A stretch of DNA of 64,000 bases from Lacinutrix sp. Hel_I_90 (GTDB lineage Bacteria; Bacteroidota; Bacteroidia; Flavobacteriales; Flavobacteriaceae). The notes under the pieces are model-generated. The model was not told where the DNA came from and did not search any database. It saw only the letters and a list, made by a program, of their open reading frames with translations. Made by a program: the position numbers and the translations under genes. The stretch lies in assembly GCF_000934685.1 (NCBI RefSeq), contig NZ_JYNQ01000001.1, positions 3,323,501-3,387,500 on the forward strand, written 5' to 3'. This document shows positions 26,628 through 35,258 of this stretch, piece by piece (positions within the stretch are counted from its first letter, which is position 1; every line of letters begins with the position of its first letter).

Positions 26628-27130
26628 AGCGATTGCTGTTTTAGCGAAAATGCGAAAGCAATTTGCTAAAACGGAAATTGATAAGAAGGAGTATAAACCA
26701 GCTGTAAATTAATAAAGCGATTGCTGTTTTAGCGAAAATGCGAAAGCAATTTGCTAAAATGGTAATTGATAAGAAGGAGTATAAACCAGCTGTAAATTAA
26801 TAAAGCGATTTTTGTTTTAGCGAAAATGCGAAAGCAATTCGCTAAAATGGTAATTGATAAGAAGGAGTATAAACCAGCTGTAAATTAATAAAGCGATTTT
26901 TGTTTTAGCGAAAATGCGAAAGCAATTCGCTAAAATGGTAATTGATAAGAAGGAGTATAAACCAGCTGTAAATTAATAAAGCGATTGTTGTTTTAGCGAA
27001 AATGCCAAAGCAATTCGCTAAAATGGTAATTGATAAGAAGGAATATAAACCAGCTGTAAATTAATAAAGAGATTGTTGTTTTAGCGAAAATGGCAAAGCA
27101 ATACGCTAAAATGGTAATTGAACAGAAGGT
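26579..27130 (+). repeat. 88-bp tandem repeat array anchored on the 3' end of the acyl-CoA dehydrogenase gene
   Basis: Six full 88-bp units start at 26579, 26667, 26755, 26843, 26931 and 27019; a 24-bp partial unit starts at 27107. Each repeats the last 49 nt of the gene (TAAAATGGTAATTGATAAG...), its stop and 39 nt of downstream sequence. Units 3 and 4 are identical; others differ by a few bases. Each unit junction carries a hairpin TTTTAGCGAA / TTCGCTAAAA around a TGC-GAAA-GCA core (26639-26671, then every 88 bp). 88 is not a multiple of 3, so later copies are not read in one frame. No gene lies in the 26628-27189 gap. Confidence 0.95.
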
Positions 27131-27131
27131 C

Positions 27132-27164
27132 TTTAGGCTTTTCTCAGGAAATGGTATATCTTTA
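27132..27164 (+). promoter_or_regulatory. Putative promoter (TTTA-N21-TATCTTTA)
   Basis: TTTA (27132-27135) and TATCTTTA (27157-27164) are near-matches to the flavobacterial -33/-7 pattern and end 25 bp before the next start codon. They sit at the downstream edge of the 88-bp repeat array. Confidence 0.4.
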
Positions 27165-27189
27165 TAATAATAATTAAAGCTCCAAATGC

Positions 27190-28614
27190 ATGTTAAAAAT
27201 CAAAAACGCTAAGGGTTTACTATTTTTTTTGTTTGGTTTCTGCGGAGTTGTCGCTTTTGCACAAGTCAAGCTGAATAATAAAGTTGCGGAATTCGGATTT
27301 GAAAACCCAATAGAAAATGCCAGCGTTTATATTAAAAGCACAGCAATTGGTACCGTAACAAATGCCGACGGTAATTTTTCTTTACGAGTGCCAAAAGAAA
27401 ATGTAAGCGATACCTTGGTTGTTTCTTCCATTGGGTACTCCACGTTTAAAATCGCAATTCCAGAGTATAATGCGAACGAAGTAATTTATCTGGAACAGCA
27501 AGTAGCATCATTAGAAGAAGTGATGCTCGAATCTGAACCTAGGCCCCAAACGGGTAATGCTATCGTGCTTAAGGCCTTGAAAGAATTGCCTAAAACGATG
27601 CCAGATTCCTCGTACATACAAAAAGGATTTCTGCGTCACAAAGAACGAAACAAAAAAGAATTTAAATGGCTTATTGAAAGTGCTCTTACAGTTTTCGATT
27701 CTGGTTATACGGTGTCTTCAAAAGATTACTTAAAAATTAATGTAGATCAGGTTAGAAAGAGTTATGATCTTAGAGAGCTTGATAGTTTGTTTTCGTATTA
27801 TTCTTATTTAAAAAATAATACCAACGTTAATCTTAAGACTAAAAATTTAAGAAGAGATACTATCGAAACAGCGTCCTTAATTAAGTCCATTAAATGGAAT
27901 GACACACGAGTAAACGGGCTACAAAATATTTTTCAGGGCAAGCTTAATGTATTCCGAAATGTAAACGATGCTAAAGCTCTATTTGGAGAAGATATTTTAA
28001 GCAATCACCATTTTGAATTAGATACTATTTTGGTTGACAGTGAACGAAAATTGTATAAAATAAAGATTTCCAAAGGGCGAGATTATGTTGGTTTAGATAC
28101 AAAAGGTATTTATAACGAAGGCTATGAAGCTAAAGGCTGGCTATATATCTATTATGATAACTATGCCATTAAGAAATTAGAATATGAACTTATTCCAGCT
28201 TCACCAGCACAAAAAACCAGAAGTAAACGTTTACTCAACTCTACGGTGAATCATAAATTGGTAATCACCTATAAAGAATTTCAAGATAAGATGTATCCTA
28301 GTTACATTTATTATGAAACACCTAAACTCGTAAATGTTGGATTAAAAGCGGATAAGAAAGTAACAGATGCAGAATTGGCGAAGTACAACGAAGAACGGTT
28401 TTATTATACTATCCAAGAAATTCTGTTTTCTGAAGTCATAGTGGAAAACGAAAAAATCAAAGAAGCACTAAATAATAAGTGGGACATGGATATTTTTTCT
28501 CCTAAGCCGTATGACAAAGCGTTTTGGAACAACTACAATGTGTTGTTAGAAAGTAAAGAAGATGAGAAGTTAATTCAAGATTTATCAAAACGAGCATCCT
28601 TATTTAAGGAATAG
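27190..28614 (+). CDS. Exported carboxypeptidase-regulatory-like domain protein
   Basis: A 474-residue secreted protein with a signal peptide (MLKIKNAKGLLFFLFGFCGVVAFAQ). An Ig-like CarboxypepD_reg domain (about 30-105) contains the characteristic NASVYIKSTAIGTVTNADGNFSL and SSIGYSTFKI. The remaining 350 residues are beta-rich and resemble the uncharacterised C-terminal part of many Bacteroidota proteins with this N-terminal domain. There is no TonB plug or barrel of full size. It is probably periplasmic or at the inner side of the outer membrane. Function unknown. Confidence 0.75.
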   Translation: MLKIKNAKGLLFFLFGFCGVVAFAQVKLNNKVAEFGFENPIENASVYIKSTAIGTVTNADGNFSLRVPKENVSDTLVVSSIGYSTFKIAIPEYNANEVIYLEQQVASLEEVMLESEPRPQTGNAIVLKALKELPKTMPDSSYIQKGFLRHKERNKKEFKWLIESALTVFDSGYTVSSKDYLKINVDQVRKSYDLRELDSLFSYYSYLKNNTNVNLKTKNLRRDTIETASLIKSIKWNDTRVNGLQNIFQGKLNVFRNVNDAKALFGEDILSNHHFELDTILVDSERKLYKIKISKGRDYVGLDTKGIYNEGYEAKGWLYIYYDNYAIKKLEYELIPASPAQKTRSKRLLNSTVNHKLVITYKEFQDKMYPSYIYYETPKLVNVGLKADKKVTDAELAKYNEERFYYTIQEILFSEVIVENEKIKEALNNKWDMDIFSPKPYDKAFWNNYNVLLESKEDEKLIQDLSKRASLFKE

Positions 28615-28723
28615 TTTGTTTTGACTCTTTTTTTTTTGAATAATTAAAACGCTGGATTATAAGTAAGAAGTCTTATTGAATCTTCTTTAAGATGGTACAT
28701 TTAAATTGAATCAATACATACTC

Positions 28724-29611
28724 ATGCTTAAGTCGTTTACAGATTACCTTGCTTTAGAACGGAATTATTCTGTATTAACTATCAACGCTTATAAAAACGA
28801 TATAGAATCATTTCAAAAGTTTTTACTTTCAGAATACGAGGATGAAAATCTTTCTAAAGCAAACTATTCACAAATAAGAAGTTGGATTGTAAGCCTAGTC
28901 GAATCAAAACTCTCAAATCGAAGCATTAATCGAAAAGTTTCGGCACTAAATTCTTTTTATAAATTCTTATTGAAAATAGGAGAATTAGAAGTCAATCCAT
29001 TAGCAAAACATAAAGCACTCAAAACAAGTAAGAAAATACAAGTGCCGTTTTCGGAAGCTGAAGTTGCTATAGCGATAGACGAGTTACATCATGATGATGA
29101 TTTTCAAGGTATTCGTAATAAATTGATTATCGAGTTGTTTTATTCTACAGGAATAAGACGTATAGAACTGGTGAATTTAAAACTGTCAGACATTGACATG
29201 GCTAATAACCTGTTAAAAGTTCTGGGTAAGCGAAACAAAGAACGCTATGTGCCATTATTAAATACAGTTATTAAGACCATTAAACTTTATTTAGACAAAA
29301 GACAAGCGTTAGAAGTAATTACAGATAAAGACACTTTTTTTCTAACCAATAAAGGCGTTAAAATTTACGAAACTCTTGTTTACAGAATAATAAATGACTA
29401 TTTTAGTCAAGCATCAAACAAAGTAAAAAAGAGTCCACATATATTAAGACATTCCTTTGCGACGCATCTATTAAACCAAGGTGCAGATTTAAATGCTGTA
29501 AAAGAACTACTGGGACACTCAAGTTTAGCGGCTACGCAGGTGTATACGCATAATAGTATAGCAGAACTGAAAAAAGTGTATTCAAAAGCACATCCTAGAA
29601 GTAAAAAATAA
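28724..29611 (+). CDS. xerC: Tyrosine recombinase XerC/XerD
   Basis: A 295-residue site-specific recombinase that resolves chromosome dimers at dif. The N-terminal SAM-like core-binding domain (about 1-85) starts LKSFTDYLALERNYS. The catalytic domain holds the Arg in STGIRRIELVNL (about 148), a Lys in VLGKRNKERYVPL, HILRHSFATHLL (HxxR), the LGHS His and the Tyr nucleophile in AATQVYTHNS (about 276). The ATG at 28724 is preferred over the TTG 18 bp upstream. It sits directly before hpf, a common flavobacterial order, which argues for a housekeeping role and not a mobile integrase. Confidence 0.9.
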   Translation: MLKSFTDYLALERNYSVLTINAYKNDIESFQKFLLSEYEDENLSKANYSQIRSWIVSLVESKLSNRSINRKVSALNSFYKFLLKIGELEVNPLAKHKALKTSKKIQVPFSEAEVAIAIDELHHDDDFQGIRNKLIIELFYSTGIRRIELVNLKLSDIDMANNLLKVLGKRNKERYVPLLNTVIKTIKLYLDKRQALEVITDKDTFFLTNKGVKIYETLVYRIINDYFSQASNKVKKSPHILRHSFATHLLNQGADLNAVKELLGHSSLAATQVYTHNSIAELKKVYSKAHPRSKK

Positions 29612-29648
29612 CTAGTATCTATTGTTTAACCAATTAAAATCAAAGTAC

Positions 29649-29945
29649 ATGAAGGTGAACACACAATCAGTTAATTTTAACGCAGACCCAAAATTAATTA
29701 CATTCATTCAAAAAAGAATGGATAAATTAGAACAGTATTATGATAAAGTCATAAAATCAGATGTGTATTTAAAGGTTGAAAACACTAGCGGCAAAGCAAA
29801 TAAAATATTTGAAGCCCGAGTTAGTGTTCCAGGAGACAGTTTTGTAGTTAAAAAGCAATGCAAAACATTTGAAGAAGGAGTAGATGTTGCCGTTGCATCA
29901 TTCGAAAGACAATTAAAAAAGCGAAAAGACAAATTAAGAGCATAA
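29649..29945 (+). CDS. hpf: Ribosome hibernation-promoting factor (short HPF/YfiA)
   Basis: A 99-residue ribosome-binding protein of the HPF/RaiA family that inactivates ribosomes under starvation. The fold is read from MKVNTQSVNFNADPKLITFI and KRMDKLEQYYDKVIKSDVYLKVEN, ending with a Lys-rich helix (FERQLKKRKDKLRA). It is the short form without the C-terminal dimerisation domain. The ATG at 29649 fits the family start. It is placed 37 bp after xerC and probably shares its transcript. Confidence 0.88.
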   Translation: MKVNTQSVNFNADPKLITFIQKRMDKLEQYYDKVIKSDVYLKVENTSGKANKIFEARVSVPGDSFVVKKQCKTFEEGVDVAVASFERQLKKRKDKLRA

Positions 29946-29972
29946 TTTATTAAAATAATTGTACAAAATATT

Positions 29973-30002
29973 TTTGAATAACTAAATAAATATTTACATT
30001 TG
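29973..30002 (+). promoter_or_regulatory. Strong promoter of the tRNA-tuf cluster
   Basis: TTTG (29973-29976), 18 bp, then TACATTTG (29995-30002): an almost ideal flavobacterial housekeeping promoter. It would start RNA near 30008, ahead of tRNA-Thr. Just after it, GTCCG and CGGGC can pair around a 10-nt loop with a T7 tract, which may act as an early attenuator. Confidence 0.8.
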
Positions 30003-30053
30003 CAGTCCGTTAGAAATAGCGGGCTTTTTTTATACGTAAAAAACGCATTAAAA

Positions 30054-30127
30054 GCCGATGTAGCTCAGCTGGCTAGAGCAGCTGATTTGTAATCAGCAGG
30101 TCGTGGGTTCGAGTCCCTCCATCGGCT
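30054..30127 (+). tRNA. tRNA-Thr (UGU)
   Basis: A 74-nt cloverleaf. Acceptor GCCGATG pairs with CATCGGC, the anticodon stem GCTGA/TCAGC encloses the loop TTTGTAA (anticodon TGT, codon ACA), and the T arm contains GTTCGAG. CCA is not encoded. It is identical base for base to the gene at 48933-49006. Confidence 0.97.
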
Positions 30128-30195
30128 CTAAAATTGAAACATATGTAGGTATGTTTTTGTTGTAAGTTCTTTAAAAAATTGAAAAGTTTAAAATT

Positions 30196-30277
<82 letters not shown>

Positions 30278-30534
30278 CAAATTTTTAAATTAATAGTGAT
30301 CAAAAGTGTATTTTTGTAAAACTATGTTTTAAAAGTTTGGTTTGGGCACCCAAACGGATCACCGAGCAAAGCAAGGTAATCCTTATGATTTTAATGAATA
30401 ACAAGAAGTTGCTCGCAAAACGAGCGGTCTTAAAAGTTTAAATAAAAGTCAAAAGGAAGCAAAGCGAGGTTATCCTAGCCAGATAGAGGTGTTCGTGAAG
30501 AAACAAGATTTTAAACAAAGGATTATAAATAATT
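30278..30534. other. Spacer inside the tRNA cluster with internal repeats
   Basis: A 257-bp spacer, long for a tRNA cluster. It holds a perfect palindrome GTTTGGGCACCCAAAC (30340-30355), a hairpin GCTCG-caaaa-CGAGC, and an imperfect direct repeat GCAAAGCAAGGTAATCCT / GCAAAGCGAGGTTATCCT about 90 bp apart. No ORF or tRNA remnant was recognised. Confidence 0.5.
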
Positions 30535-30607
30535 GCGAGAGTAGCTCAGTTGGTAGAGCGTCAGCCTTCCAAGCTGAATGTCGCCGGTTCGAACCCGGTC
30601 TCTCGCT
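30535..30607 (+). tRNA. tRNA-Gly (UCC)
   Basis: A 73-nt cloverleaf. Acceptor GCGAGAG pairs with CTCTCGC; the anticodon stem TCAGC/GCTGA encloses CTTCCAA (anticodon TCC, codon GGA). The T arm carries CGGTTCGAACCCG. Confidence 0.96.
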
Positions 30608-30618
30608 CTAATATTTTA

Positions 30619-30690
30619 GCCGGTGTAGCTCAGGGGTAGAGCGTTTCCTTGGTAAGGAAGAGGCCACGGGTTCAATTCCCGTCATTGGCT
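30619..30690 (+). tRNA. tRNA-Thr (GGU)
   Basis: A 72-nt cloverleaf. Acceptor GCCGGTG pairs with CATTGGC through two G-T pairs; the anticodon stem TTTCC/GGAAG encloses TTGGTAA (anticodon GGT, codon ACC). The T arm has GGGTTCAATTCCC. It lies 69 bp before tuf. Confidence 0.95.
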
Positions 30691-30759
30691 CAATTTATTG
30701 AAAAGCATAAAAAGTAGAACACTAATATTATTATATAACTAAGATTAAATTATTAAAAC

Positions 30760-31947
30760 ATGGCAAAGGCAACTTTCGATCGTTCAAAACCACACTTAAA
30801 TATTGGTACAATTGGACACGTAGATCACGGTAAAACAACTTTAACTGCTGCTATTACTAAAGTATTAGCTGATGCAGGTTACTCAGAAGCAAAATCATTT
30901 GATCAAATTGATAATGCACCAGAAGAAAAAGAAAGAGGTATAACAATTAATACTTCACACGTAGAATATGCAACAGCAAATCGTCACTACGCGCACGTTG
31001 ACTGTCCAGGTCACGCCGATTACGTGAAAAACATGGTTACTGGTGCTGCTCAAATGGATGGTGCAATTCTTGTAGTTGCAGCTACTGATGGTCCAATGCC
31101 ACAAACGCGTGAGCATATCTTATTAGGTCGTCAGGTAGGTATCCCAAGAATCGTTGTATTCTTAAACAAAGTGGATATGGTTGATGATGAAGAGTTATTA
31201 GAATTAGTAGACATGGAAGTTAGGGAGTTATTATCATTCTATGAATATGATGGTGATAATGGACCTGTAATTTCTGGTTCAGCATTAGGTGCTTTAAATG
31301 GAGAGCAAAAATGGGTGGATACCGTATTAGAATTAATGGAGTCTGTAGATAATTGGATCGAAGAGCCTTTAAGAGAAGTTGATAAGCCTTTCTTAATGCC
31401 TATTGAAGATGTATTCTCTATTACTGGTCGTGGTACTGTAGCAACAGGACGTATAGAAACTGGAATTGGTAATACTGGAGATGCTGTTGAAATCATTGGT
31501 ATGGGTGCACAGAAATTAACATCTACAATTACTGGAATCGAGATGTTCCGTCAAATATTAGATAGAGGAGAAGCTGGAGATAACGCAGGTATCTTATTAA
31601 GAGGTATTGAGAAAAGCCAAATCTCTAGAGGTATGGTAATCTGTAAGCCAGGTTCTGTAACACCACACGCTAAATTTAAAGCTGAGGTTTATATCCTTAA
31701 AAAAGAAGAAGGTGGGCGTCACACGCCATTCCATACTAACTACCGTCCACAGTTTTACGTACGTACAACTGATGTAACTGGTAACATTGCTTTACCAGCA
31801 GGAGTAGAGATGGTTATGCCTGGAGATAACTTAACAATCCATGTTGAGCTAATCCAAAAGATTGCAATGAACGTAGGTTTACGTTTTGCTATCCGTGAAG
31901 GAGGTAGAACAGTAGGAGCTGGTCAGGTAACTGAAATTTTAGACTAA
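30760..31947 (+). CDS. tuf: Elongation factor Tu
   Basis: A 395-residue GTPase that delivers aminoacyl-tRNA to the ribosome. G1 GHVDHGKTT (about 18-26), the switch region with GITINTSH, G3 [10 protein letters not shown]4 NKVDM and G5 SGSAL are complete. Domain II contains [11 protein letters not shown] and domain III ends with [19 protein letters not shown]. Length is normal (394-396). It is part of the conserved tRNA-tuf-tRNA-Trp-secE-nusG island and is probably driven by the promoter before tRNA-Thr. Confidence 0.99.
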   Translation: MAKATFDRSKPHLNIGTIGHVDHGKTTLTAAITKVLADAGYSEAKSFDQIDNAPEEKERGITINTSHVEYATANRHYAHVDCPGHADYVKNMVTGAAQMDGAILVVAATDGPMPQTREHILLGRQVGIPRIVVFLNKVDMVDDEELLELVDMEVRELLSFYEYDGDNGPVISGSALGALNGEQKWVDTVLELMESVDNWIEEPLREVDKPFLMPIEDVFSITGRGTVATGRIETGIGNTGDAVEIIGMGAQKLTSTITGIEMFRQILDRGEAGDNAGILLRGIEKSQISRGMVICKPGSVTPHAKFKAEVYILKKEEGGRHTPFHTNYRPQFYVRTTDVTGNIALPAGVEMVMPGDNLTIHVELIQKIAMNVGLRFAIREGGRTVGAGQVTEILD

Positions 31948-31972
31948 GTTTTAGTCTTTAAAATATAGCGTT

Positions 31973-31998
31973 AAGGTGTCTTGTTCTCAAGGCACCTT
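31973..31998 (+). other. Hairpin between tuf and tRNA-Trp
   Basis: AAGGTGTCTTG and CAAGGCACCTT form an 11-bp stem (one G-T) with a TTCT loop, 25 bp after tuf and 12 bp before tRNA-Trp. It has no T-run, so it is more likely a processing or stability element than a terminator. Confidence 0.6.
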
Positions 31999-32009
31999 GA
32001 CTTATATTT

Positions 32010-32082
32010 ACGGGTTTAGCTCAGTTGGTAGAGCACTGGTCTCCAAAACCAGGTGTCGGGAGTTCGAGTCTCTCAACCCGTG
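32010..32082 (+). tRNA. tRNA-Trp (CCA)
   Basis: A 73-nt cloverleaf. Acceptor ACGGGTT pairs with AACCCGT; the anticodon stem CTGGT/ACCAG encloses CTCCAAA (anticodon CCA). The discriminator is G, as usual for bacterial tRNA-Trp. It lies between tuf and secE, the usual place in Bacteroidota. Confidence 0.97.
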
Positions 32083-32175
32083 CAAATAAGTAGAATTTCG
32101 AAAATTCTGTTTTAGAATGAATTTGATAAGCTGCTATAACTTAGGTGTTCAGTTTAACTAAATAAAAGAATATAA

Positions 32176-32373
32176 ATGGCTGGAATAGTAAATTACATTA
32201 AAGAATCATTCGGTGAGTTGAAAAACAACGTGACATGGACGCCTTGGGCAGAAGTACAAAAGTTAACCATTTTAGTTGCTGTGTTTTCAATTATATTCTC
32301 TTTAGCAATTTGGGGAGTAGACACTGTTTTCAGTAAAGTTATTGAGTTTTATTTTGAAAAAATAAACGGTTAA
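32176..32373 (+). CDS. secE: Preprotein translocase subunit SecE
   Basis: A 65-residue single-TM subunit of the SecYEG channel. The cytoplasmic amphipathic helix (YIKESFGELKNNVTWTPWAE) has the family W-P motif, followed by the TM helix LTILVAVFSIIFSLAIWGV. It is the short, one-TM form found in most bacteria outside the gammaproteobacteria. It lies just before nusG, as expected. Confidence 0.95.
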   Translation: MAGIVNYIKESFGELKNNVTWTPWAEVQKLTILVAVFSIIFSLAIWGVDTVFSKVIEFYFEKING

Positions 32374-32381
32374 AATTGATT

Positions 32382-32936
32382 ATGGCTGAAGTTGGAGAAA
32401 AAAAATGGTACGTAGTAAGAGCAGTAAGTGGTCAAGAGAATAAGATTAAAACTTATATCGAGAATGAAATTGCTCGATTGGGGTTGCAAGATTATGTTGA
32501 ACAGGTTTTAGTGCCTACTGAAAATGTAGTACAGATTCGTAACGGTAAAAAAGTAAATAAAGAAAAAGTTTATTTCAGCGGTTACATTATGATAAAAGCC
32601 AATTTAACTGGAGAAGTGCCCCATATTATTAGATCAATTACCAATGTTATTGGTTTTTTAGGGGCAACAAAAGGAGGAGACCCTTTACCGTTAAGACAAT
32701 CTGAAGTAAACAGAATGTTAGGTAAGGTAGATGAATTAACGGTAGATGGTGACTCAAATGTGGCGATACCTTTTACTAAAGGAGAAACTGTTAAAGTAAT
32801 TGATGGTCCTTTTAATGGATTTGATGGTACTATTGAAAATATAAATGAAGAAAAACGCAAGCTTGAAGTAATGGTTAAGATTTTTGGAAGAAAAACACCA
32901 TTAGAGTTAAGTTATATGCAAGTTGAAAAAATATAA
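32382..32936 (+). CDS. nusG: Transcription antitermination factor NusG
   Basis: A 184-codon gene for the NusG factor that binds RNA polymerase and ribosomes. The NGN domain starts KKWYVVRAVSGQENKIKTYI, and the KOW domain (about 128-160) has FTKGETVKVIDGPFNGFDG. The ATG at 32382 is preferred over an in-frame TTG two codons upstream. It starts 8 bp after the secE stop codon, so the two genes are translated from one message. Confidence 0.97.
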   Translation: MAEVGEKKWYVVRAVSGQENKIKTYIENEIARLGLQDYVEQVLVPTENVVQIRNGKKVNKEKVYFSGYIMIKANLTGEVPHIIRSITNVIGFLGATKGGDPLPLRQSEVNRMLGKVDELTVDGDSNVAIPFTKGETVKVIDGPFNGFDGTIENINEEKRKLEVMVKIFGRKTPLELSYMQVEKI

Positions 32937-33008
32937 TAATTGTTACAATAAAGATGGGATTAATTATCGCTTCCAAAAGATAATTAGTACCGAAATAAAT
33001 TATTAAAA

Positions 33009-33449
33009 ATGGCAAAAGAATTAGGTAAAGTAGTTAAGTTACAAGTAAGGGGAGGTGCAGCGAATCCGTCGCCACCGGTTGGACCCGCTTTAGGTGCTGC
33101 TGGAGTTAATATCATGGAGTTCTGTAAGCAGTTTAATGCTAGAACACAAGATAAAGCTGGGAAGGTATTACCAGTTGTTATTTCAGTTTATAAAGACAAA
33201 TCATTTGACTTTGTAATCAAAACGCCTCCAGCTGCGGTACAATTATTAGAAGCGGCCAAAGTGAAAAAAGGATCAGGTGAACCTCACGTACGTAAGATAG
33301 CAAAAGTCTCTTGGGATCAAATCAAGACGATTGCAGAAGACAAAATGGTAGATTTAAATGCATTTACAATTGATGCTGCAATGAAAATGATTGCTGGAAC
33401 TGCAAGATCTATGGGTATAACTGTTAAAGGTGGTCAAGGACCTAATTAA
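33009..33449 (+). CDS. rplK: 50S ribosomal protein L11
   Basis: A 146-residue ribosomal protein of the GTPase-associated centre. The N-terminal domain has the proline-rich stretch [20 protein letters not shown], and the C-terminal rRNA-binding domain ends [15 protein letters not shown]. Length is normal. It starts the rplKAJL group, 72 bp after nusG, and is followed at 17 bp by rplA. Confidence 0.98.
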   Translation: MAKELGKVVKLQVRGGAANPSPPVGPALGAAGVNIMEFCKQFNARTQDKAGKVLPVVISVYKDKSFDFVIKTPPAAVQLLEAAKVKKGSGEPHVRKIAKVSWDQIKTIAEDKMVDLNAFTIDAAMKMIAGTARSMGITVKGGQGPN

Positions 33450-33466
33450 CCTAAAAAGATTTTAAG

Positions 33467-34156
33467 ATGGCAAAAATAACAAAGAAACGTAAAGAAGTAG
33501 TAGCTAAATTGGAAAAGGATAAAGTATATTCTTTACAAGAAGCTTCGGCTTTAATAAAAGAAATATCGAATGTTAAGTTTGATGCTTCAGTAGATTTAGC
33601 TGTACGCTTAGGAGTTGATCCTAGAAAAGCAAACCAAATGGTAAGAGGTGTAGTATCGCTTCCACATGGTACAGGTAAAGATGTTAAAGTATTAGCATTA
33701 GTAACTCCAGACAAAGAAGCAGAAGCTAAAGAAGCTGGTGCAGATTACGTTGGTTTAGATGAATACCTTGATAAAATCAAAGGTGGTTGGACAGACGTAG
33801 ACGTAATTATCACAATGCCAAGTGTTATGGGTAAATTAGGTCCTTTAGGACGTGTATTAGGTCCTCGTGGTTTAATGCCTAACCCAAAGACTGGTACAGT
33901 TACTATGGACGTTGCTAAAGCGGTAACAGAAGTGAAAGCTGGTAAAATTGACTTTAAAGTTGATAAAACTGGTATTGTTCACGCATCAATTGGTAAAGCA
34001 TCTTTTAGTGCTGACAAAATTGAAGGTAACGCAAACGAATTATTAACAACATTAATGAAACTGAAACCAACTGCGTCTAAGGGAGTTTATGTAAAAAGCA
34101 TTTATATGTCTTCTACAATGAGTCCAAGTATAGCAATTGATACTAAAATCGGTTAG
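33467..34156 (+). CDS. rplA: 50S ribosomal protein L1
   Basis: A 229-residue L1-stalk protein, which also represses its own operon in other bacteria by binding the message. Recognisable are the start [33 protein letters not shown], the conserved [14 protein letters not shown] and the C-terminal [15 protein letters not shown]. It lies 17 bp after rplK and 19 bp before rplJ. No obvious L1-binding leader could be identified by eye. Confidence 0.98.
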   Translation: MAKITKKRKEVVAKLEKDKVYSLQEASALIKEISNVKFDASVDLAVRLGVDPRKANQMVRGVVSLPHGTGKDVKVLALVTPDKEAEAKEAGADYVGLDEYLDKIKGGWTDVDVIITMPSVMGKLGPLGRVLGPRGLMPNPKTGTVTMDVAKAVTEVKAGKIDFKVDKTGIVHASIGKASFSADKIEGNANELLTTLMKLKPTASKGVYVKSIYMSSTMSPSIAIDTKIG

Positions 34157-34175
34157 TAGTTAAATAACTTTTATT

Positions 34176-34697
34176 ATGACAAGAGAAGAAAAATCACAAG
34201 TTATTAAAGAATTAACTGCACAGTTGGCCGATAATGCTAATATTTATTTAGCTGATATATCAGGTTTAAATGCAGGAAATACTTCAGATTTGCGTCGTGC
34301 TTGTTTTAGAGCAAACGTAAAGTTATCTGTAGTAAAAAATACATTACTTGAAAAAGCAATGGAAGCTTCAGATAGAGATTTTGGAGACTTACCATCAACA
34401 CTTAAAGGTAATACTTCGGTAATGTATTCTGAAACTGGAAATGCTCCAGCTAAGGTAATCAAAGCCTTCCGTAAAAAGTCTGAAAAGCCTTTATTAAAAG
34501 GTGCTTTCATAGAGGAAACGGTTTACATTGGAGACGATCAACTAGACATGTTGGTTGAGATTAAATCAAGAGAAGAATTAATTGGAGATATTGTTGGATT
34601 ATTACAATCTCCTGCGAAGAACGTTATTTCTGCACTTAAATCAAGTGGCGGAAAACTTTCAGGAATTCTTAAAACATTATCTCAAAAAGAGGGATAA
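34176..34697 (+). CDS. rplJ: 50S ribosomal protein L10
   Basis: A 173-residue protein that anchors L7/L12 dimers to the ribosome. The N-terminal rRNA-binding domain (MTREEKSQVIKELTAQL to KVIKAFRKK) and the helical C-terminus for L12 (SPAKNVISALKSSGGKLSGILKTL) are both present. It is 65 bp ahead of rplL. Confidence 0.97.
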   Translation: MTREEKSQVIKELTAQLADNANIYLADISGLNAGNTSDLRRACFRANVKLSVVKNTLLEKAMEASDRDFGDLPSTLKGNTSVMYSETGNAPAKVIKAFRKKSEKPLLKGAFIEETVYIGDDQLDMLVEIKSREELIGDIVGLLQSPAKNVISALKSSGGKLSGILKTLSQKEG

Positions 34698-34762
34698 TTT
34701 AAAAAGTACGCACTTAAATACACTTATATTACAATTAAAAATTTATTAAAACGATAGAACAA

Positions 34763-35134
34763 ATGGCAGATTTAAAAGATTTCGCAGAACAGTTAGTTAA
34801 CTTAACAGTAAAAGAAGTAAACGAGTTAGCAACTATATTAAAAGATGAATACGGTATTGAGCCTGCAGCAGCAGCTGTAGTAGCGGGACCAGCCGCTGGC
34901 GGTGGGGAAACTGAAGAAGCTCAAACTGAATTTGATGTTATCTTAAAAGCGGCAGGTAGCGCTAAGTTAGCTGTTGTAAAATTAGTTAAGGAATTAACTG
35001 GTTTAGGATTAAAAGAAGCAAAAGGTTTAGTTGATGAAGCGCCAAGCCCAATCAAAGAAGGTGTTTCTAAAGATGAAGCAGAAGCTCTAAAAACTCAGTT
35101 AGAAGAGGCAGGAGCAGAGGTAGAGCTTAAGTAA
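34763..35134 (+). CDS. rplL: 50S ribosomal protein L7/L12
   Basis: A 123-residue stalk protein that recruits translation factors. An N-terminal dimerisation helix ([20 protein letters not shown]), an Ala/Gly hinge ([15 protein letters not shown]) and the C-terminal globular domain ([32 protein letters not shown]) are in order. It is followed by two hairpins in the 124-bp gap before rpoB. Confidence 0.98.
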   Translation: MADLKDFAEQLVNLTVKEVNELATILKDEYGIEPAAAAVVAGPAAGGGETEEAQTEFDVILKAAGSAKLAVVKLVKELTGLGLKEAKGLVDEAPSPIKEGVSKDEAEALKTQLEEAGAEVELK

Positions 35135-35161
35135 GCTTAGTACCAAAAATTAACAAAGGTT

Positions 35162-35191
35162 TAGGTCTGGAGATTGCTCTCCAAGACCTAG
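35162..35191 (+). other. rplL-rpoB intercistronic hairpin
   Basis: TAGGTCT-GGAGA pairs with TCTCC-A-AGACCTA around a TTGC loop, a 12-bp stem with one bulged A. It sits 28 bp after rplL. With the following A/T-rich hairpin it may adjust the ratio of ribosomal protein to polymerase transcripts or be cut by RNase III. Confidence 0.7.
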
Positions 35192-35196
35192 ACCAT

Positions 35197-35240
35197 TTGT
35201 CGTATATAGATAACACTGTATACAAATCTATTTTTTTTAA
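35197..35240 (+). terminator. Possible attenuator before rpoB
   Basis: ATTT plus GTATA on the left pair with TATAC plus AAAT on the right (three-base bulge), followed by CTA and T8. It is a weak A/T-rich terminator-like element ending 19 bp before rpoB, suited to partial termination. Confidence 0.45.
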
Positions 35241-35258
35241 TCAAAATTTCGTCCATTG

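Noticed and set aside
26628-27130. The 88-bp repeats as a CRISPR array
   Set aside because: There are no variable spacers: the entire 88 bp is conserved, it begins inside a gene, and no cas genes are present.
28724-29611. Tyrosine recombinase as an integrase of a mobile element beside tRNA genes
   Set aside because: Length, motifs and linkage to hpf fit chromosomal XerC/D; no attachment-site duplication or phage genes follow.
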